From: Bacteroidales bacterium | GTDB lineage: Bacteria > Bacteroidota > Bacteroidia > Bacteroidales > VadinHA17 | Direction of reading: 5' to 3' | DNA: 6,660 bases | Assembly: GCA_003520925.1 (NCBI GenBank) | Contig: DOTV01000019.1 | Location: forward strand, 19,653 to 26,312 | Shown: positions 6,562-6,660 of the stretch, in pieces | How the letters are laid out: each line of letters opens with the position of its first letter | Numbering within the stretch: position 1 is the first letter of the stretch | Program-made: the position numbers and the translations under genes | Notes under the pieces: generated by a model | What the model was told of the DNA's origin: nothing | What the model saw: the letters and a program-made list of their open reading frames with translations, nothing else | The model's database searches: none

Positions 6562-6612
6562 AACAAAAAGAGTGAGGCACTCGCTCCCGCTCGCGTACTC
6601 ACCCTTTTTGTT
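6562..6612. terminator. Long inverted repeat starting at the tRNA 3' end
   Basis: AACAAAAAGAGTGAG (6562-6576) and CTCACCCTTTTTGTT (6598-6612) pair over 15 positions, with a single G-U or A-C position depending on strand, around a 21-nt loop. The loop holds two GCGAG copies when read on the minus strand. The arm nearest the tRNA overlaps its discriminator base and base 72. On the minus strand the stem ends in CTTTTTGTT, so it may act as a first terminator or 3'-processing signal for the tRNA precursor. Confidence 0.55.
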
Positions 6613-6660
6613 GTCCCGGAGAGTTTCGAACTCCCACTCTTCTGATCCAGAATCAGACGT
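6611..6660 (-). tRNA. tRNA-Gln (anticodon CTG), 3' part; 5' part outside window
   Basis: On the minus strand from 6660 the sequence reads as follows: anticodon stem TCTGA, loop TTCTGGA, stem TCAGA (5 perfect pairs); 5-nt variable loop AGAGT; T-arm GGGAG-TTCGAAA-CTCTC (one G-U); acceptor 3' strand CGGGACA; discriminator A at 6611. With U33 in place the anticodon is CTG (bases 6650 to 6648), which reads the Gln codon CAG. A72 predicts U1, the weak U1-A72 pair typical of tRNA-Gln. CCA is not encoded (CAA follows), so it must be added enzymatically. The D arm and 5' acceptor strand lie beyond the window end. Confidence 0.87.

Larger units (their letters stand above)
6297..6610. other. Gene-free stretch between the cassette and the tRNA, rich in small repeats
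   Basis: No convincing gene lies here. From left to right it holds: a weak hairpin GTCAC-8 nt-GTGAC (6357-6374); a hairpin TCAGG-7 nt-CCTGA (6390-6406); a 16-nt near copy of the tRNA anticodon region (6407-6422); the palindrome GTGGT-7 nt-ACCAC (6428-6444); the tandem CTGGTAA repeats (6491-6511); and the two hairpins behind the tRNA. A 35-codon minus-strand frame (about 6471 to 6367) was considered but has no recognisable content. The high density of repeats suggests an old recombination site. Confidence 0.6.

Overview
The window looks like chromosomal DNA of a Bacteroidota member, probably Bacteroidales or a relative. It is AT-rich, its start codons sit in A/T-rich leaders with no Shine-Dalgarno sequence, it carries a GH76 (alpha-1,6-mannanase type) enzyme, and its proteins (SPFH with GYF_2, and TerB-like with zinc ribbon) are typical of that phylum. 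The assignment is an inference; no marker gene is present.

Layout. Positions 1-1358 hold the 3' part of a secreted-type glycoside hydrolase: the end of a ricin-type beta-trefoil followed by a complete GH76 domain. A gene-free stretch of 656 bases follows (1359-2014). It contains an 11-nt tandem repeat and perhaps a decayed coding remnant on the minus strand. Positions 2015-6296 hold five co-directional genes that read as one functional cassette. The first three are paralogues that open with the same roughly 48-residue TerB-like acidic helical domain and differ in what follows it: a C-terminal membrane anchor (gene 1); a zinc ribbon plus a helical domain (gene 2); a zinc ribbon, the same helical domain, a membrane segment and a 37-residue-repeat solenoid (gene 3). 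The fourth gene is a YdjI-like SPFH protein with a C-terminal GYF_2 domain. The fifth, 3 nt downstream, is a small four-helix membrane protein. Positions 6297-6610 are gene-free but full of small repeats and hairpins, and the window ends in the 3' two-thirds of a minus-strand tRNA-Gln (anticodon CTG).

How the genes may work together. SPFH proteins of the YdjI type work with zinc-ribbon membrane proteins in Bacillus subtilis (YdjG/YdjH/YdjI), and TerB domains occur in membrane-associated stress systems. The cassette is therefore most simply read as a membrane-surface assembly. Gene 1 and gene 3 would be the membrane-anchored members, gene 2 a soluble one, SPFH the scaffold, and the four-helix protein an integral partner. 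Which stress or substrate it responds to cannot be read from the sequence.

The right flank has signs of past site-specific recombination at the tRNA: a 15/16 copy of the tRNA anticodon region 229 nt away, and tandem CTGGTAA-type repeats between the two copies. A related tandem repeat lies left of the cassette. No integrase is in view, so island status is only a hypothesis.
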